DNA of 64,000 bases, from contig NZ_AXAZ01000015.1 in NCBI RefSeq assembly GCF_000473065.1, positions 62,001-126,000 of the forward strand. The letters are read 5' to 3'. This document shows positions 63,524-64,000 of the stretch, piece after piece. The position numbers and the translations under genes are program-made. The stretch's first letter is position 1. Each line of letters starts with the position of its first letter. Below the pieces are notes generated by a model. That model was not told where the DNA came from. It saw only the letters and a program-made list of their open reading frames with translations, and searched no databases. Source of the stretch: Bradyrhizobium sp. WSM1743 (GTDB lineage: Bacteria > Pseudomonadota > Alphaproteobacteria > Rhizobiales > Xanthobacteraceae).

Positions 63524-64000
63524 TCATGCAATCGCCTCTGTTGTCCGCGACAGCAGGTCTTCCGCCAGCCGTGACCCGGCCTCCCGTGCATCCTGGCGAG
63601 CCGCATGGTCAATATCGGGGCCAAAGAGGGTCTTCTGAATGATTAGACTGCGGACATCTTCGATACCGATGAAGCGCAACCACGCTTCTAGATAGGGTTT
63701 TTGAAAGTCGAAGCGCTGCGCCGGAGTGATGGATTGCGCCGCATAGTCGAGACCTCGCGCATGGACGACCACCGCGATCTTATCCCGGAGCAGTCCTCCG
63801 AACCCGTGTTCAGGATCGAATGAGAAAAGGATGTCCTTCTGCGACACCAGGTCGATGAAGTGCTTGAGCTTGTAGGGAATGCTGAAATTCCAGAGGGGCG
63901 TCGACAGCAGGAGAATATCCGCCCAGTGCAGTTGTTGCGCCAATTCTTGCAATGTGGCCCATGCCTGCTGTTGCGAAGGGGTAAGCGGCGTGCCGCTGAG
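63524..64000 (-). CDS. FMN-dependent NADH-azoreductase (N-terminus outside window)
   Basis: At least 158 codons are visible and the frame is open to the right edge, so the start lies beyond 64000. The flavodoxin-like fold shows LLLSTPLWNFSIPYKLKHFI, the AzoR flavin-site segment, and RGLDYAAQSITPAQRFDFQKP. It reduces quinones or azo compounds with NADH and FMN. Its stop abuts the LuxR stop with no gap. Confidence 0.88.
   Translation of the reverse strand, partial: LSGTPLTPSQQQAWATLQELAQQLHWADILLLSTPLWNFSIPYKLKHFIDLVSQKDILFSFDPEHGFGGLLRDKIAVVVHARGLDYAAQSITPAQRFDFQKPYLEAWLRFIGIEDVRSLIIQKTLFGPDIDHAARQDAREAGSRLAEDLLSRTTEAIA

Overview
The window reads as chromosomal DNA of a Bradyrhizobium-like alphaproteobacterium. 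It is GC-rich, the genes are dense and often joined by ATGA overlaps, and core genes (purEK, purA) are interleaved with many transporters. The heme locus (hmuTUV, hemP, hmuR, IsdG-type hmuQ, hutX, exbBD, tonB) has the layout known from Bradyrhizobium. The short intergenic spaces are filled with several families of palindromic repeats typical of that genus. No rRNA, tRNA, CRISPR array, transposase or prophage was seen.

Layout. 1-2.8 kb: purK (edge) and purE, a diguanylate cyclase, small hypothetical genes and two divergent DUF465 genes. 2.9-8.4 kb: an LhgO-type oxidase, a PAS-GGDEF-EAL protein and a GlpD-like dehydrogenase. 8.5-15.1 kb: a polyamine-type ABC importer with no binding protein, a small immunity-like gene broken by an ochre codon, and a sugar ABC importer with no ATPase. 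15.2-18.9 kb: a LysR regulator divergent from a 4-oxalomesaconate tautomerase-like gene and a DctA carrier, with a perfect dyad between them. 18.9-26.3 kb: an AsmA protein, a two-subunit CoA transferase, truncated GNAT and AraC genes fused tail to tail, a FixJ-like regulator with Glu at the phosphorylation site, and a DUF4139 protein.

26.4-35.2 kb is the heme-iron island: import ATPase, permease and binding protein leftward; outer-membrane receptor, heme-degrading enzyme, heme carrier and TonB energy system rightward. 35.4-41.3 kb holds a second ATPase-less sugar ABC importer with a 2-hydroxyacid dehydrogenase and a secreted phytase-like esterase. 41.5-47.3 kb has a chemoreceptor, an orphan TctC-type binding protein and two related EamA exporters around a DUF1330 gene. 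47.7-50.7 kb holds purA and a large proline-rich membrane-anchored protein.

50.8-55.3 kb is a run of small genes (two secreted proteins with the same four-cysteine spacing, DUF5413, DUF4112, DUF3309) and the msrB-msrA pair. 55.6-58.5 kb has a TPR-caspase-like protein with a frameshift in a C run and a RecD-like helicase. The rest carries a flavin monooxygenase, an SDR-DoxX fusion with a DUF2269 partner, an RlpA-like protein, a LuxR regulator and an azoreductase cut by the edge.

No clearly new multi-gene system stands out. The strongest leads are the broken immunity-like gene with its 26-bp palindrome, the GNAT/AraC deletion scar, the Glu-substituted response regulator, the paired cysteine proteins, the caspase frameshift and the repeat landscape, which includes one repeat nested in another.
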